32,403 bases of DNA from Candidatus Eiseniibacteriota bacterium (GTDB taxonomy: Bacteria > Eisenbacteria > RBG-16-71-46): the NCBI GenBank assembly GCA_025360715.1, contig JANYBS010000234.1:1-32403 (forward strand), read 5' to 3'. Positions 31,836 through 32,403 of the stretch are shown here, piece by piece. The notes beneath the pieces are model-generated. The model was not told the origin of the DNA. It saw only the letters and a list, made by a program, of their open reading frames with translations, and did no database searches. The first letter of the stretch is position 1. Every line of letters starts with the position of its first letter. A program made the translations under genes and the position numbers.

Positions 31836-32243
31836 CGACGGCGAACGTTCGCGCGATGATGCGCGTGGGTGCGCGCGGGCGCCCGTGGTCGTGCTCGATC
31901 TGCCAAGCATGGCAATCGCGTCGTGCGGTAGTGACGCCAGATCGCCGACGTTGCCTCGTGCGCTGTAACCCATGTCCTCGGTCTACCGTGTAACCCGTGT
32001 GCCCGGTCTGGACCGAATGCAGCCCTTGACAGCATTCTGCGGACATCGAACGCAACCGCGAGACTGCGATCGCCGCGCGTGCGTATCGTGCCTAGCGCGT
32101 GCGTAGGCGCTGTGCGCGCGATGAATGCTCGCGCGTTGTCGTGACTGGGCGCGACATGCCGCGCACGCGGCTGTACGAGCGCCGAAAACACGCATGCGAT
32201 GATGTGCTTGCCACCGCGAACTCGCCCCCGCGATGGGTGATGT
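31836..32243. other. Non-coding region with inverted and tandem repeats
   Basis: This 408-bp stretch shows no believable gene. It contains a perfect 12-bp palindrome GCGAACGTTCGC at 31841-31852, just after the transglutaminase-like gene, and the tandem repeat described at 31964-32009. A TTGACA hexamer at 32026-32031 has no convincing -10 partner. Codon-like periodicity is absent on both strands. Confidence 0.5.
31964..32009. repeat. Two tandem 21-bp repeats, period 25 bp (possible IS end)
   Basis: Two copies, 31964-31984 and 31989-32009, share the pattern TGTAACCC-n-TGT-n-C-n-CGGTCT with 18 of 21 bases identical. Repeated TGTAACC...CGGTCT units of this kind recall the terminal repeats of IS481-like insertion sequences, recognised from memory. 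No transposase gene is in the window, so this may be a solo end or relic. Confidence 0.5.
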
Positions 32244-32403
32244 ATGCGCAGCTATCGTGTCTCGCACCACGCCACGCAGCAGATCCGCCGCGGCCTCCTT
32301 GTGTTCAGCAAGCGCACCAATCGCGACTGCGCGATGATGCTCGCCTACCTGGGCGAGTTCGACGAACGCAAGCTCTACCGGCCCGAGGCGTACTCGTCGA
32401 TGC
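32244..32403 (+). CDS. Probable HNH-type endonuclease, N-terminal fragment (runs off window)
   Basis: The frame is open from ATG at 32244 to the right edge (53 codons). It reads MRSYRVSHHATQQIRRGLL, then DCAMMLAYLGEFDERKLYRP and EAYSSM. The LAYLGEFDERKLY...AYSSM segment resembles the conserved N-terminal helical region of DUF222/13E12-like HNH endonucleases that are multicopy in Eisenbacteria-type genomes. The HNH domain itself lies outside the window, so the assignment rests on this N-terminal resemblance. An IS-end-like repeat lies about 235 bases upstream. Confidence 0.55.
   Translation, partial: MRSYRVSHHATQQIRRGLLVFSKRTNRDCAMMLAYLGEFDERKLYRPEAYSSM

Noticed and set aside
32026-32055. TTGACA as a -35 box for the right-edge endonuclease gene
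   Set aside because: No TATAAT-like hexamer lies 16-18 bases downstream, and the gene start is about 215 bases away.

Overview
The window is GC-rich, gene-dense bacterial chromosome on which housekeeping genes (ispG, rsmH) sit beside a metabolic island. Two secreted proteins end in FlgD-like Ig-fold tails of the type-IX-secretion kind. There is also a TonB receptor, a seven-fold zinc-ribbon protein and the start of a probable HNH-type endonuclease. Together these suggest a member of the FCB-like candidate phyla, with Candidatus Eisenbacteria the best guess. That placement rests on remembered protein families, not on a marker-gene search.

Layout. From 1 to 3.35 kb are envelope genes on the minus strand: the remains of a beta-barrel outer-membrane protein with no recognisable start, a clear intrinsic terminator, and a TonB-dependent receptor. 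From 3.5 to 11 kb are ispG, a CX3HX14CX2C x7 zinc-ribbon protein, two VOC/glyoxalase-fold proteins, a transmembrane Ser/Thr kinase with a beta-propeller sensor, and a secreted fasciclin protein with a strong terminator. A frameshifted, truncated alpha/beta-hydrolase relic follows. From 11.6 to 18.6 kb are secreted proteins (parallel beta-helix, carboxypeptidase-regulatory-like, kelch plus Ig, and a small unknown) interrupted by rsmH.

From 18.7 to 31.8 kb is the most interesting part. A minus-strand operon reads carbamate kinase - ygeW - ygeY - xdhD - ssnA - ygfK. Its first junction has a 1-base gap and the other four are identical ATGA stop/start overlaps. This is the set linked to selenium-associated anaerobic purine/urate breakdown. 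Divergently, across a 224-bp intergenic region holding a perfect 15-bp palindrome, lie two fold-type-II PLP enzymes fused by a GTGA overlap, followed 5 bp later by a membrane transglutaminase-like protein. Several usual parts are absent from the window: the diaminopropionate ammonia-lyase YgeX, the hydantoinase HyuA/YgeZ, and the FAD subunit YgfM. YgfK also lacks its flavin/NAD(P)H module, and SsnA lacks its N-terminal strands.

How the island may work (inference): XdhD would oxidise a purine and pass electrons through its [2Fe-2S] centres. YgfK, here reduced to a TIM-barrel plus two [4Fe-4S] clusters, would use electrons reductively on a purine-derived ring. SsnA and YgeY would hydrolyse the opened products, YgeW would move a carbamoyl group to or from carbamoyl phosphate, and carbamate kinase would make ATP. 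The PLP pair would deaminate the residual amino acid in place of YgeX. The joint loss of both flavin modules suggests an internally balanced redox system. The right edge (31.8-32.4 kb) holds non-coding DNA with a tandem repeat resembling an insertion-sequence end, then the first codons of the probable endonuclease gene.
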